A DNA stretch of 64,000 bases from Sycon ciliatum (taxonomy: Eukaryota > Porifera > Calcarea > Leucosolenida > Sycettidae). Below, one piece after another: positions 10,019 to 20,605 of this stretch; positions within the stretch are counted from its first letter, which is position 1, and each line of letters starts with the position of its first letter. The position numbers and the translations under genes are program-made. Location of the stretch: positions 2,570,101 to 2,634,100 of the forward strand of contig NC_088651.1 of NCBI RefSeq assembly GCF_964019385.1. The letters are read 5' to 3'. The notes under the pieces were generated by a model. It saw only the letters and a list, made by a program, of their open reading frames with translations. It was not told the DNA's origin and did no database searches.

Positions 10019-10707
10019 TGTGTTCACATGGCGCTACCTAACGACACCGCTATTCAGACACGTTGTCTACGTAGCTACGTAAGATTCTACGTAAGATGCT
10101 CCGTACCTGGTCCTGGACCAGGGAGCTACTCCATGGCTCCTACCATCGCGCGGCCGGCTGGCCGTGTGCATTGCAGACTTTTTCTTTTTGCCTTTTCGGA
10201 TGTGCATGCACGAGGAACTTCCTTCTTTGGAACTGCTTCAGGCATGAACTGTTTCGGATATTTCGTCTATTGGCCTGGCTTATTTCGTTTCGGCGCTGCT
10301 GAGACCTCCTTTCGCGGAATATTACTCAATGACAGGTGAGTTGACCAGTTCCCTTTGATTCATTTGCTTGTGTTGACTCTTTCATTTACAGAAAAGTGTG
10401 CTGATTTTGGGCGGAATGCAATAAATAATGGAAAAGCTGACCGGATCTCCTTTCTAAATTTTAGCTTTTCCGCTGCCGAGGCCTCCTTTTACGGAATACT
10501 CAATGACAGGTGATCCCTGAGTTGACCAGTTTCCTTCGATTCATTTGCTTGTGCTCACCCTTTAATTTACGGAAACGTGTGCTGATTTTATTCGGATTTA
10601 GATCCATTTTTATCTCTTTGCCCTTGCCTACAGTGTGCGAAGAACGCCTACTTTCGCTGGATATGGAGAACAATTCATTCCAAAAAGATCTCTTTGAAAA
10701 TATCTCA

Positions 10708-10798
10708 TGCGTTGAGTGGGATTCGAACCCACCATACTGCGTAGGTTGAACTCTTTGCATACGCATAGGTTTACCGTTATAGCAAGTCATCTAACGCA
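10708..10798 (-). repeat. tRNA-like sequence (TRL), AACGCA type
   Basis: Intact B-box, and TGCGTT/AACGCA acceptor-like pairing. One base change (CATACTGC in place of CATTCTGC) lies between the T stem and the GCGTA stem. Confidence 0.75.
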
Positions 10799-11176
10799 AA
10801 GTTCCTGTCGTGGAATTATCTATTTGAGTATTTGGAATGTCTACTTATTAGCTTAGTGTTGAAATGTGTTTCTGCAAACTTGAAAATCACCATATCTGAT
10901 GAAATCTCAGCCTAGTGTGCGTCCTGGCTGGTGTGCTGTTGGTGATAGTCAACTGTCCTTCAAACCTTTCCCGTTATCACCTTTCCCTCGGTTATTGCGT
11001 GGTCATTATCGGCTCACTACTCCGCACTTAAACGACATTAGGTGCGGAGTATGGGATATGGACACAAACAACAAAAATACACGAGCTAGAGGTGATACTG
11101 TACTGTATTCATAATAACAACCTTTTTTTGCTAGGAAGAACAATTCATTGCAAAAAAATCTCTTATTCCAAAATCA

Positions 11177-11265
11177 TGCGATGAGTGGGATTCGAACCCA
11201 CCATTCTGCGTAGGTTGAACTCCTCCCATACGCATATGATACATTGAAGCAAGTCATCAAACGCA
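11177..11265 (-). repeat. tRNA-like sequence (TRL), ATCGCA type
   Basis: Intact B-box, and a T7 run downstream on the sense strand (near 11,150). It is 469 bp from the previous TRL. Confidence 0.75.
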
Positions 11266-11386
11266 ATGTTCCTGTCGTGGAAATATCTATTTGAGTATTT
11301 GGAATGTCTACCCGTTAGCCCCGTGCTGCAATATGTATTTGCAAAATTGAATAATCACCATCACTGATAACACAATCTCAGCCTAG

Positions 11387-12345
11387 TCACTGACTTGAAT
11401 CATGAGTGGACCCTCACCACCGGAAGTGGAGGACGCTCGATAGCTGCTTCGGTAGATATCGCAGTTGCCTTCGACAAGGTTTCACACATCGGGGCCACCT
11501 ACAAGCTGCAGACACTCGGCAACGTGGCAGAGCCCTGACCTGGCTGACAGATTATTTGTCCCTCAGGAAGCTACAGGCTGTTGTGAATGGCCAGAGTTCG
11601 TCCCCTACCATATAGAGTCGGAAGTACCCCAGGGGAGCATACTGAGGCTAACTCTGTTCCCCATCTATGTAAACGATGCGGAGCAGTGCGTAGCTCCTGG
11701 ATGTTCACTGGCCACCTTCGCCGATGATACAACGGTCTACACCTGTATTGTATCACCGGAACTGCTCCCAAACAGTAAGAAAAGCTTACAAGCCACCCTA
11801 CATGCGCTCCATGACTGGGGAAAGAAGTGGCGGGTCAGGTTTGAGCCCACAGAGTCCCAGCTCATGACGATAGCCCATCAGCGGCACGGGTGGACCTCAT
11901 GTTTGGAGATCGCACTGTGTCTGAGTTATCGGAGGTAAAACTCCTTAGCATCACATTTGACTCGGGCCTCTCCTTCAAGACCCACCTCCACAACACAGCA
12001 CTCAAGGCGAATACCTCGCCTTCCTGCGCAAAGCTGCTCGCGTACTCGATGGTGCTGGTAAACGAACCGTCTACAGAGGTTTTGTGAGGCCAGTCCTAGA
12101 GTATGCGCCATTGGTATGGATGGGAGCAGCTTCAAGCCTAGTACTGGACAGCGCTAACGCTTGGGCCCTAACGCCTTTGCTACTCCCGCCTCACGGGCAC
12201 AGGCTCCCTGAGAGCCCCCACTAGTACATTGTCTGTCTTTCTCCTTTGTTTTCTCGATCATTATTTTCTTTTGTCTTCTTCTTCTCCTCTCTTTGTTATG
12301 GTCTATCAGTAGGAGGTGCATTCTGTAAAAAGAAAAAGAATAAAA
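11387..12345 (+). pseudogene. Decayed non-LTR reverse transcriptase fragment (RTps copy 2)
   Basis: RT palm fragment with VAFDKVSH, VPQGSILR and FADDTTVY. Its frame shifts at about 11,525 (a base missing compared with copies reading GIRGRALTW) and again after the FKTHLHNTALKAN segment. It begins right after CAGCCTAG of the monomer and ends in an A-rich tail (AAAAAGAAAAAGAATAAAAG), showing that it entered the monomer as a retrotransposon. A deletion joins the thumb region (GAASSL) to the 3' UTR, as in copies 1, 5 and 11. Confidence 0.8.
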
Positions 12346-12746
12346 GTCTGCCTTCTACCAGCCTCTTCGGATTCCCACGAAAAGTGATAGAGCCTCGCTG
12401 GCCTTACGACTAAGCGAGAGTCCCGGGCTGGTTTGCTGTTGGTGATAATCAATTGTCCTTCAAACGTTTCCCGTTAACACCTTTCCAACGTCTATTGCAT
12501 AGTGATAATTGGCTCATTTACTGATGTACAATTGTCCACCGGGAGCATAGCGTTATCGAGTTCGACAATAGGGCTCCTTGGTCTTTCTCTTTTGTAAAAA
12601 TATAGTATTGCATAGTAATTATTGGCTCATCTTCTGATGTACAAAATTGTCAAACTGAATAATAATGTACTGTATTCATAATAATGCCTACTTTCGTTGG
12701 ATATGGAGAACAATTCATTCCAAAAAAATCTCTTTAAATCATCTCA

Positions 12747-12837
12747 TGCGATGAGTGGGATTCGAACCCACCATTCTGCGTAGATTGAACTCTTTCCATA
12801 CGCATAGGTTTACCGTTATAGCAAGTCATCTAACGCA
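12747..12837 (-). repeat. tRNA-like sequence (TRL), mixed type
   Basis: ATCGCA at the 3' end combined with a TGCGTTAGA 5' end. The B-box is intact. Confidence 0.7.
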
Positions 12838-13166
12838 AAGTTCCTGTCGTGGAATTATGTATTTGAGTATTTGGAATGTCTACTCATTAGCTTAGTGTTG
12901 AAATGCGTTTCTGCAAACTTGAAAATCACCATATCTGATGAAAATCTCAGCCTAGTGTGCGTCCCACTAGTCTCTTCGGATTCCCACGGAGCGTGAGTTC
13001 GAAGTCAGAAGAAATTGTTGAACGGTCGCTGCTTGTACGACGACTACACCATAGCTTAGCAGTAGAGCATCGCTGGCCTTAGGACTAAGCGAAGGTTCCT
13101 GGCTGGTGTGCTGGTGGTGATAGTCAATTGTCCTTCAGACCTTTCCCGCTTACATCTTTCCCTCGT

Positions 13167-13730
13167 TTATTGACATGCCTCTGTCCTCCTTCTTTGAGCC
13201 TTGCGCTTATTCTTATTTTTGTGTTTCTGTTTCGGTATATTTCGTATTTCAAGGCATACCCCGAGGCTATAGGTATTATTGAGTAAAGGACCATTCTGAA
13301 ACATTCGGCATATATTATGTATTGTTCTTGCTAGGCTGTTCATTCGCCATCCACTGTTTGCTATCTCAACCCTACAGCCTCCCATTTAGAAAAGCGATCC
13401 TGTCAGCTTTTCTATTATTGTGTTCACATGGCGCTACCTAACGACACCGCTATTCAGACACGTTGTCTACGTAGCTACGTAAGATTCTACGTCAGATGCT
13501 CGGTACCTGGTCCTGGACCAGGGAGCTACTCCATGGCTCCTACCATCGCGCGGCCGGCTGGCCGTGTGCATTGCAGACTTTTTTGTGGTTGCCTTTTTGG
13601 ATGTGCATGCACGAGGAACTTCCTTCTTTGGAACTGCTTCAGGCATGAGCTGTTTCGGATATTTCGTCTCCTGGCCTGGCTTATTTCGTTTCGGCGCTGC
13701 TGAGACCTCCTTTCGCGGAATATTACTCAA
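13167..13730. repeat. E-block core in unit B1
   Basis: The 72-codon ORF (minus, 13,167-13,385) and the 103-codon ORF region (plus, from 13,428) with a one-base shift near 13,580 that shortens the latter. The following direct units are partly deleted relative to 10.3 kb. Confidence 0.6.
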
Positions 13731-14068
13731 TGACAGGTGAGTTGACCAGTTCCCTTTGATTCATTTGCTTGTGTTGATTTTGGGCGGAATGCAATAAATA
13801 ATGGAAAAGCTGACCGGATCTCCTTTCTAAATTTAGCTTTTTCGCTGCCGAGGCCTCCTTTTCAATGACAGGTGATCCCTGAGTTGACCAGTTTCCTTCG
13901 ATTCATTTGCTTGTGCTCAACCTTTAACTTACGGAAACATGTGCTGATTTTATTCGGATTTAGATCCATTTTTATCTCTTTGCCCTTGCCTACAGTGTGC
14001 GAAGAACGCCTACTTTCCCTGGATATTGAGAACAATTGATTCCAAAAAATCTCTTTTATTACATCTCA

Positions 14069-14158
14069 TGCGTTGAGTGGGATTCGAACCCACCATTCTG
14101 CGTAGATTGAACTCTTTGCATACGCATAGGTTTACCGTTATAGCAAGTCATCTAACGC
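14069..14158 (-). repeat. tRNA-like sequence (TRL), AACGCA type
   Basis: B-box intact; the 5' end reads GGCGTT instead of TGCGTT. Shared exactly with 37,487 and 42,926. Confidence 0.7.
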
Positions 14159-14267
14159 CAAGTTCCTGTCGTGGAATTATCTATTTGAGTATTTGGAATG
14201 TCTACTCATTAGCTTAGTGTTGAAATGTGTTTCTGCAAACTTGAAAATCACCATATCTGATGAAATC

Positions 14268-16085
14268 ACGATGTGAAGGCGATTGCAGACACACTGAACA
14301 AGCAGTTTGTTTCATCCGGCATTCCGGAAGATCCGAATTGGGTCATTCCATCGCTGTCCCCAGCCCCTGAACTTAGCGCACCACTCACACGCGTCGTTAC
14401 CACGACTGCTACCGTCTGTAAGCACCTCAAACTCCTGAAGAATTGTAAGTCCCCTGGCGAAGATGGCATACCCAATGAGGTTCTCAAATGGCTTGCGCCA
14501 TCTCTGTCCTATCCCTTGTGCCTGCTCTTTAACATGTCATATCGTACAGGAGTATTTCCGTCCGTCTGGAAATCTGCTGTTATCGTCCCGATCTATAAGA
14601 AAGGCCAACGCTCTCAGGCTGGCAACTACAGACCAATCTCTCTCCTTCCCGCTGTGTCCAAGGTCTGTGAACGTATTTTCTTTGAGTCTCTGTACTGCCA
14701 CGTCACCCCAGCGCTTTCACCATCTCAATCCGGTTTCTGCCGTGGAGACTCCACAACTTTCCAACTAACACGTCTAGTACAAGACATCTACACCCAGCGG
14801 AACCTCAGGCGGCATGTTGGCATCGTGTTCTTTGACCTAGCGAAAGCTTTCGACACCGTCTGGCATCGTGGTCTGCTTGCAAAGCTAGAGTCCGTCTTCT
14901 TGGTACACGGTCCAGCCCTGCAATGGCTCTCATCCTATCTTTCCTGCCGCCACCAGACTGTCAGAGTATCTACCTCCCTATCAGACCCATTACTAGTCGT
15001 GTCTGGGGTACCCCAGGGGTCCATACTTGGGCCGCTCCTATTTCTACTGTACGTTAATGACTTGCCAGCCCTTGTACCAAATGTAAGTCTTTTTGCTGAC
15101 GACACTGCTCTGATGTGCTCCGACAGCTCGGCAGACAACCTCACGGCCTCCATGCAGTCCGGGGTCAACGCTACAGTAACATGGATGGAAACCTGGAAAC
15201 TGAAGCCTAACCTCGCCAAAACCGAGGCCATGTTCTTCTCTCCCTCGCCCCCCACTCAACTTCTGTATTTTCCTGGTCTAAATAGTACACCTATTAAAGT
15301 TGTTAACGAGCACAAGCACCTGGGCGTTATTCTCGACCGCCAACTCTCCTGGTCTCCACAAGTCCAGTCTGTGTGCAAGCGTGCGAGTGCGTCCTTAGGT
15401 ATGCTACAACCCCACTGCCAACACTTGAATGATAACTGCAGAGAATTGTTCTTTAAGTCGTACATTTTGCCTATATTTGACTATTGCGATATAGCTTGGT
15501 GCGGGTTGTCTCAGACTTTACTCCACAGACTGGAGGTACATCAACGCTTGCTTCTGAAAATTCTGTTTCGAAAAGACCAAACATTTGCCTCCCTTTGTCT
15601 TTATAAACTTGCTTCCACGCACCCTCTTCTTGCCCGACATCAGCAGCATCTTTGTATCCTTGTGCAAAAAATCTTCCTAGCCCAAGTCCCGAAACATATT
15701 GCCAAGTACAACTGGTTTGTTACCACTAGACCAACACGCAATGCCTTATCACTGCCCCGAGCTAGTTCCTCTCTGTTTTTGAAATCCCCTTTCTTCTCAG
15801 CATACTCCCTTTGGCCTAACCTGCCTACTAGCATTAAGACATGCCAGGATATCAGGAAATTCACAGTCCAGCTTTCCACACTGTCTCATCCGAAGTGATC
15901 CCATGTATTATTAATGTGCCTCCCTTTCTTTTTCTCTCCCTATCTCCTTTCCCTCTCTGACAGCATCTTTCTTTTTTTTTCCCTTTTTAGCTTGCCGTGG
16001 TTGGCTATCACCTGACCTCTCATGTTTATTGGCAGTCTTCGGACGGGCCAGGAGATGTTGAATAAATAAAAATAAATAAAAAATC
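14268..16085 (+). mobile_element. LINE-1A: 5'-truncated non-LTR retrotransposon
   Basis: Inserted in unit B1. The empty site is visible at about 37,675 and 43,120 (GATGAAATCTCAGCC). The AAATC target duplication flanks it at 14,263-14,267 and 16,081-16,085. It begins inside the region before the RT palm, and ends with a short pyrimidine-rich 3' UTR and an AATAAATAAAAATAAATAAA tail. Its 3' UTR (GCCGTGGTTGGCTATCACC) resembles the tails at 22.6, 40.9, 46.4 and 57.6 kb. Confidence 0.9.
14273..15898 (+). CDS. Non-LTR reverse transcriptase, intact C-terminal portion
   Basis: Open frame of 541 codons encoding an RNA-dependent DNA polymerase of the Jockey/CR1/L2 type. Visible RT motifs: SPGEDGIPNEVLK (near 60-72), NYRPISLLP (118-126), FFDLAKAFD (motif A, 186-194), GVPQGSILGP (motif B, 245-254) and FADDTALM (motif C, 274-281). 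After these come the thumb and a C-terminal YSLWPNLPTSIK segment. The apurinic-type endonuclease that should precede it is missing, so this is a 5'-truncated copy. The codon at 14,273 is simply the first available start; the frame opens at the element edge. The uninterrupted frame suggests recent insertion. It would act on its own RNA at a nicked target, but this copy is probably unable to move alone. Confidence 0.9.
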   Translation: MKAIADTLNKQFVSSGIPEDPNWVIPSLSPAPELSAPLTRVVTTTATVCKHLKLLKNCKSPGEDGIPNEVLKWLAPSLSYPLCLLFNMSYRTGVFPSVWKSAVIVPIYKKGQRSQAGNYRPISLLPAVSKVCERIFFESLYCHVTPALSPSQSGFCRGDSTTFQLTRLVQDIYTQRNLRRHVGIVFFDLAKAFDTVWHRGLLAKLESVFLVHGPALQWLSSYLSCRHQTVRVSTSLSDPLLVVSGVPQGSILGPLLFLLYVNDLPALVPNVSLFADDTALMCSDSSADNLTASMQSGVNATVTWMETWKLKPNLAKTEAMFFSPSPPTQLLYFPGLNSTPIKVVNEHKHLGVILDRQLSWSPQVQSVCKRASASLGMLQPHCQHLNDNCRELFFKSYILPIFDYCDIAWCGLSQTLLHRLEVHQRLLLKILFRKDQTFASLCLYKLASTHPLLARHQQHLCILVQKIFLAQVPKHIAKYNWFVTTRPTRNALSLPRASSSLFLKSPFFSAYSLWPNLPTSIKTCQDIRKFTVQLSTLSHPK

Positions 16086-16138
16086 TCAGCCTAGTGTGTG
16101 TCCTGGCTGGTGTGCTGTTGGTGATAGTAACGTTTAGT

Positions 16139-16403
16139 CTCTCACCAGCTACATGTATATATTGCCCAGGTTCATGCAGCATACGTTTTTCTTTTCTCTT
16201 TATGTTCACCACTCATCCCCCTTTTTTTCTAAACATTTGAACATTTACACTGATGTATGAACATTTACACTGATGTATATACATTGTTTATTTATTTATT
16301 TATTTTATTTATTTTTTTTGGTCCCATCGGCCTCTTCATATTTGTGCAGCTGCACTGTTGAGCTTCCGATGTAAAACAAAATAATAATAATAATAATAAT
16401 AGT
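16139..16403 (+). mobile_element. LINE 3'-end fragment with AAT tail
   Basis: A 265-bp insertion in unit B1 (empty site in B2 and B3). The target duplication ATAGT lies at 16,134-16,138 and 16,399-16,403. It contains a duplicated ACACTGATGTATGAACATTT / ACACTGATGTATATACATTG, a TTTATTTA tract and an (AAT)n tail. No coding sequence; a strongly 5'-truncated LINE. Confidence 0.85.
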
Positions 16404-16630
16404 CAACTGTCCTTCAAACCTTTCCCGTTAACACCTTTCCCTCAACTATCGCGTGGTCATTATCGGCTCACTACTCCGCACCTAAACAACAATAAGTGCG
16501 GAGTATGGGATATGGACACAAAAGACAAAAACACACGAGCTAGAGGCGATACTGTACTGTATTCATGATAATAACCTTTTTTTGCTAGGAAGAACAATTC
16601 ATTGCAAAAAAATCTCTTATTCCAAACGCA

Positions 16631-16722
16631 TGCGATGAGTGGGATTCGAACCCACCATTCTGCGTAGGTTGAACTCCTCCCATACGCATAATATGATACA
16701 TTGAAGCAAGTCATCAAACGCA
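16631..16722 (-). repeat. tRNA-like sequence (TRL), ATCGCA type
   Basis: B-box intact, with a 3-nt expansion (ATAATATG) next to the GCGTA stem, shared with 43,395. T-run terminator on the sense side. Confidence 0.7.
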
Positions 16723-17612
16723 ATGTTCCTGTCGTGGAAATATCTATTTGAGTATTTGGAATGTCTGCCCGTAAGCCCCGTGCTGCAATATGTATTTGCA
16801 AAATTAAATATTCACAATCACTGATAACACAATCTCAGCCTAGTCACTGCCTTGAATCATGAGTGGACTCTCACCACCGGAAGTGGAGGACGCTCGATAG
16901 CTGCTTCGGTAGATATCGCAGTCGCCTTCGACAAGGTTTCACACATCGGGGCCACCTACAAGCTGCAGACACTCGGCATCCGTGGCAGAGCCCTGACCTG
17001 GCTGACAGATTATTTGTCCCTCAGGAAGCTACAGGCTGTTGTGAATGGCCAGAGTTCGTCCCCCTACCCTATACCCCCTACCCTGAGCTATCGCAGGTAA
17101 AACTCCTTAGCATCACATTTGACTCGGGCCTCTCCTTCAAGACCCACCTCCACAACACAGCACTCAAGGCGAATTCTCGCCTTCCTGCGCAAAGCTGCTC
17201 GCGTACTCGATGGTGCTGGTAAACAAACCGTCTACAGAGGTTTTGTGAAGCCAGTCCTAGAGTATGCGCTATTGGTATGGATGGGAGCAGCTTCAAGCCA
17301 TCTGCGCCTTCTCGATCGAGTGGAGAGACGCGCCCTCCACATTCTTGGCCCTGATGTCCTCCTCCAGAGTTTGGCAGCAAGGAGATTGGTCGCCGCCCTC
17401 ACCTATATGTATAAACTTATGTGTCCGGCAGGGCCACCGCAACTAACGTCAATGGTCACCCCACAGCTTCCTCCACCAACATATCCTCAAACTCGGTCCG
17501 ACCACTCGGTGCGCCACGAGTCTCAGCTACATAACGTCGACCCAGTGTCCTCTCCTGATTACGTGCGATGCTGCTTCCCCTACAGCATCATTGACGAGTG
17601 GAACAACTTGCC

Positions 17613-20339
17613 CCCCCCCCCCCAGCCATCCGCACGCGTCAGTACGACATCTTGGGTCTATCAGAGACATGGCTAGATCCCGAAATCACAGACGGAGAGC
17701 TCAGTATTGACGGGTACAATCTGATTCGAAAAGACCGCACTCAACGCTTGGGTGGCGGAGTCTGCTTCTACTACCGTCAAGATCTCCCAGTTCGATCCCG
17801 CCCAGATCTGCATTCTGAATCTACAGAAACAGTCTGGGTAGAAATAAACGGAAAACCAGGTCGGCACCTGGTTGGTTGCGTGTACCGGCCACCGGGGGAG
17901 CCAGTGTCTTACTGGGCAGATTTGGAAGCAGATATTGTACGAGCAGCTGTGCAGTCTTCTTCCGTGACCCTAGTTGGAGACTTTAATGTAAATATGGACC
18001 CAGCCCATCCGGCACCCCAGCACAAACACCTCACCGACCTCTGTGCTGCGTTTGGCCTCCAGAACATCGTCATGCAGCCGACCCGTGAAACTCCACAGTG
18101 CCCTGAAGGCACGATGATCGATCTCATATTGACCAACCCGGCGCTAGTGTCCCTAGCAACGGTTGTGCCCACTGATATTAGTGACCACAGCGCTGTGGAA
18201 GCCTTTATTCAGCTTGCCGTTGACGTTCCACCCGCGTCATCCACGACGTCGCGGCTGACCAGGAATATACGTGGTGTTGACATTAACTCTTTTCGGCAAG
18301 ATATCCTTGAGGCTTCTCTACATGATTTTTCGGATCACAATGATGTAAATCACATGTGGAAAGAGTGGCACACTAAGTTCCTGTACGTTTTGGACAAGCA
18401 TGCCCCGCTGCACAACTCTAAGCCTTCTCGGAGGGCGATACCTCCCTGGTCTGACAGAGAGCTGCACCAGCTCGAACAGCGTAAACGGCGGCTGCACAGT
18501 CGTTGGCGGAAGGATAGGACAAACGGCACACTGTATGCAGAGTTTAAACAAGCACGTAGCACTGCTCGGAACGCGTATCGGCGCAAGCGAAACGAGTACT
18601 TCTCCCGTCAGTGCGAAGAAAATGTGGCCAACCCTAGGAAGTCTTGGGCCATTCTAAATGCAGTCACTGGGCGTTCACGTCGCCGCCAAGATCCTAGTTG
18701 TAGCATCAGCGAGGTGGCCGACACGTTCCACTCCATTGTCACCGATCCCAACCGTCCTGAACAACTCTGTACCCCGCACGGTCCCGCTGGACTCGTCTCC
18801 TTAACCGAACTTGATCCTGTGACTCCTGCTGACGTCCGACGTCTCCTTGAGAAGTTGGATGCGCGGAAAGCCACAGGTAGTGACGGCATACCGGGCTCTC
18901 TGCTACAGCAGTGTGCTGACTTGCTTTCATATTCTCTTGCTGTGCTGTTCTGCACCTCGCTGAGGACTGGAACCATTCCATCCGCATTTAAATTGGCGTC
19001 TGTCGTGCCACTGTACAAGGCCGGTGACCCATCAGTCCCCACCAACTATAGACCTGTATCCCTTCTCCCAATAGTGTCCAAGTTGCTGGAGAGGGTAGTG
19101 CAACACCAGTTAGTTCGTCATTTGGACTTGACCCAGGCATTACCCGAAACACAATTTGCCTTCCGCAAGAAATGTTCCACGGAAGACGCCCTCTGTGTGC
19201 TGACTGATAATCTGCAGAAGGCGAGAGACAGTGGCAAGACCACAGGGCTGTGCCTATTAGACATGTCGAAGGCTTTTGATAAAGTGCAGCACGACAAGTT
19301 AATTCAAGACCTCCTTGCGGTTGGAATTTCTGGAAAAGCCCTTAGTTGGTTCGTCGACTACTTGTCCGGCCGCAAGCAGCAGATCCTCATCTCGCCTTCA
19401 ACCAGCCCTGCTCTGGCTTGCACCTGCGGAGTGCCCCAAGGCTCTGTTCTCGGCCCTGTCCTCTTCAGTATATACACACGCGATGTCCCTTTGGTTTCCT
19501 GGCCTGTGCCAAGTGTACAATTTGCAGATGACATAGCCCTGTACGACTCCCAGGCCTCAGCGGCGGAAGCGTCCAGAACCCTCACCACAGCGGCAACTGC
19601 TCTGGCCGGTTGGCTGAAGTCCCGAGGCCTCATCTTGAACGCCACCAAGAGCCAGGTTCTGACTATCTCTCCCCAGCAGCATGTACAGGAAGTAACAGTC
19701 AAAAGCGGCGACTGTCTCCTCCCCTCAGCGTCTTCTGCGCGCTACCTCGGCGTTCACCTTGACAATCGCCTAGATTGGGACACCCATGTAAACTATGTGG
19801 TCACCAAGGTTGCCAAGAAAATTGGCGCCTTGTGGCGGGCACGCCGAAGCCTATCAAGACGCTCTCGTCAGGTGTATGTGAAGGCGGTCATAATGCCCGA
19901 CCTGCTTTATGGCTCCTGCTGTTTCTCAGCCGCAATGCGAGAGGGTCAACTGAAACGACTGCAAACCACGCAAAACAGAGCCATCCGCTGTATAGATGGC
20001 AACCCGCCCCGGACAGCCATGCAGCCGCTGCTCACTGCTCACTCCCTGTACCGTGTCAGCGAGCTCTACAGGCAGAAAATATTGATCACCATCTGGCGGT
20101 GCATCCACGCCCGCACCAGCCCTGTGCTCGCCCAGCTTCTGACCCCAGCACAAGGCACCCCTACCCGCCATCAGCAGTCAAATGGCCTACTAAGCCAGGC
20201 AAACCGTAGCCGCCGCGGTCAGCGTAGATTTTCTGTTGCTGGTGCTCTGCTGTGGAACGCTCTCCCTGGTGAGGTCCGCACAATTACCCGGCTACCTGAG
20301 TTTAAGCATGCATGTGTACCATACGCCTGTAGGGAGTAG
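17613..20339 (+). CDS. Endonuclease-reverse transcriptase of a Jockey-superfamily LINE (N-terminally truncated)
   Basis: About 908 codons. An apurinic-type endonuclease (SETW, GGGV, YRPPG, GDFN and SDHS at roughly residues 22, 52, 96, 127 and 195 of the open frame) is followed by a basic linker and an RT: TNYRPVSLLPIVSK (482-495), LLDMSKAFD (motif A, 553-561), GVPQGSVLGP (motif B, 611-620) and FADDIALY (motif C, 642-649). It ends in a thumb and an LWNALP...FKHA C-terminal signature. The first methionine in frame (17,598) belongs to the host repeat, not the element. The endonuclease lacks its first strand and catalytic Asn/Glu region, so the enzyme is incomplete. No stop or frameshift interrupts the rest. 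The family is CR1/L2/Jockey-like; I cannot choose between these. Confidence 0.9.
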   Translation, partial: PPPPAIRTRQYDILGLSETWLDPEITDGELSIDGYNLIRKDRTQRLGGGVCFYYRQDLPVRSRPDLHSESTETVWVEINGKPGRHLVGCVYRPPGEPVSYWADLEADIVRAAVQSSSVTLVGDFNVNMDPAHPAPQHKHLTDLCAAFGLQNIVMQPTRETPQCPEGTMIDLILTNPALVSLATVVPTDISDHSAVEAFIQLAVDVPPASSTTSRLTRNIRGVDINSFRQDILEASLHDFSDHNDVNHMWKEWHTKFLYVLDKHAPLHNSKPSRRAIPPWSDRELHQLEQRKRRLHSRWRKDRTNGTLYAEFKQARSTARNAYRRKRNEYFSRQCEENVANPRKSWAILNAVTGRSRRRQDPSCSISEVADTFHSIVTDPNRPEQLCTPHGPAGLVSLTELDPVTPADVRRLLEKLDARKATGSDGIPGSLLQQCADLLSYSLAVLFCTSLRTGTIPSAFKLASVVPLYKAGDPSVPTNYRPVSLLPIVSKLLERVVQHQLVRHLDLTQALPETQFAFRKKCSTEDALCVLTDNLQKARDSGKTTGLCLLDMSKAFDKVQHDKLIQDLLAVGISGKALSWFVDYLSGRKQQILISPSTSPALACTCGVPQGSVLGPVLFSIYTRDVPLVSWPVPSVQFADDIALYDSQASAAEASRTLTTAATALAGWLKSRGLILNATKSQVLTISPQQHVQEVTVKSGDCLLPSASSARYLGVHLDNRLDWDTHVNYVVTKVAKKIGALWRARRSLSRRSRQVYVKAVIMPDLLYGSCCFSAAMREGQLKRLQTTQNRAIRCIDGNPPRTAMQPLLTAHSLYRVSELYRQKILITIWRCIHARTSPVLAQLLTPAQGTPTRHQQSNGLLSQANRSRRGQRRFSVAGALLWNALPGEVRTITRLPEFKHACVPYACRE

Positions 20340-20605
20340 TTGGAGTTGCTGCTGATCGCTCTGCTCTTCCTCCCCGTGCAGTTCAGTAACCCGCACGTAG
20401 TATCACAGATACATCGTATTCTCTCTCTCCCCCCGTTTACCCGCAGTTATTAGTATCCTATTCTCTTACTATGTGCTTCCATAGCTTTTACTATGTTCTT
20501 CCATAGCCACTTCTAGGCTAAGCCTTCGCCGTCATTTTATTGGGTCGTCATCCCGTTTGAATGTGCGAAGTGAAATAAAAACCAACCAACAACCAACCAA
20601 CCCCC
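17616..20605 (+). mobile_element. LINE-2A: 5'-truncated LINE with (AACC)n tail
   Basis: Inserted in RTps copy 3. The CCCCC target duplication is at 17,611-17,615 and 20,601-20,605; the empty site at 38,930 reads TTGCCCCCAACTG. The left junction is a run of 13 C. The 3' UTR holds a 22-base tandem repeat (TTACTATG-TTCCATAGC, near 20,465-20,510), and the element ends with AACCAACCAACAACCAACCAAC. Confidence 0.9.

Larger units (their letters stand above)
10019..12345 (+). repeat. Forward E block (copy with 5' half missing)
   Basis: Forward counterpart of the inverted block at 1-2.15 kb. It contains the 103-codon ORF (10,028-10,339), the duplicated CAATGACAGGTGA units, TRLs at 10,708 and 11,177, and RTps copy 2. 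The inverted-repeat element at 9,601-10,018 sits at its left boundary. Confidence 0.8.

Noticed and set aside
10019-12345. LTR retrotransposon interpretation of the E blocks
   Set aside because: No terminal direct repeats with TG..CA ends, no primer-binding site use of the TRL, and no gag, integrase or protease; the RT present is non-LTR.
17598-17615. Methionine at 17,598 as the start of the LINE-2A protein
   Set aside because: These codons belong to the host RT pseudogene upstream of the insertion; the element itself begins near 17,616 without a start.
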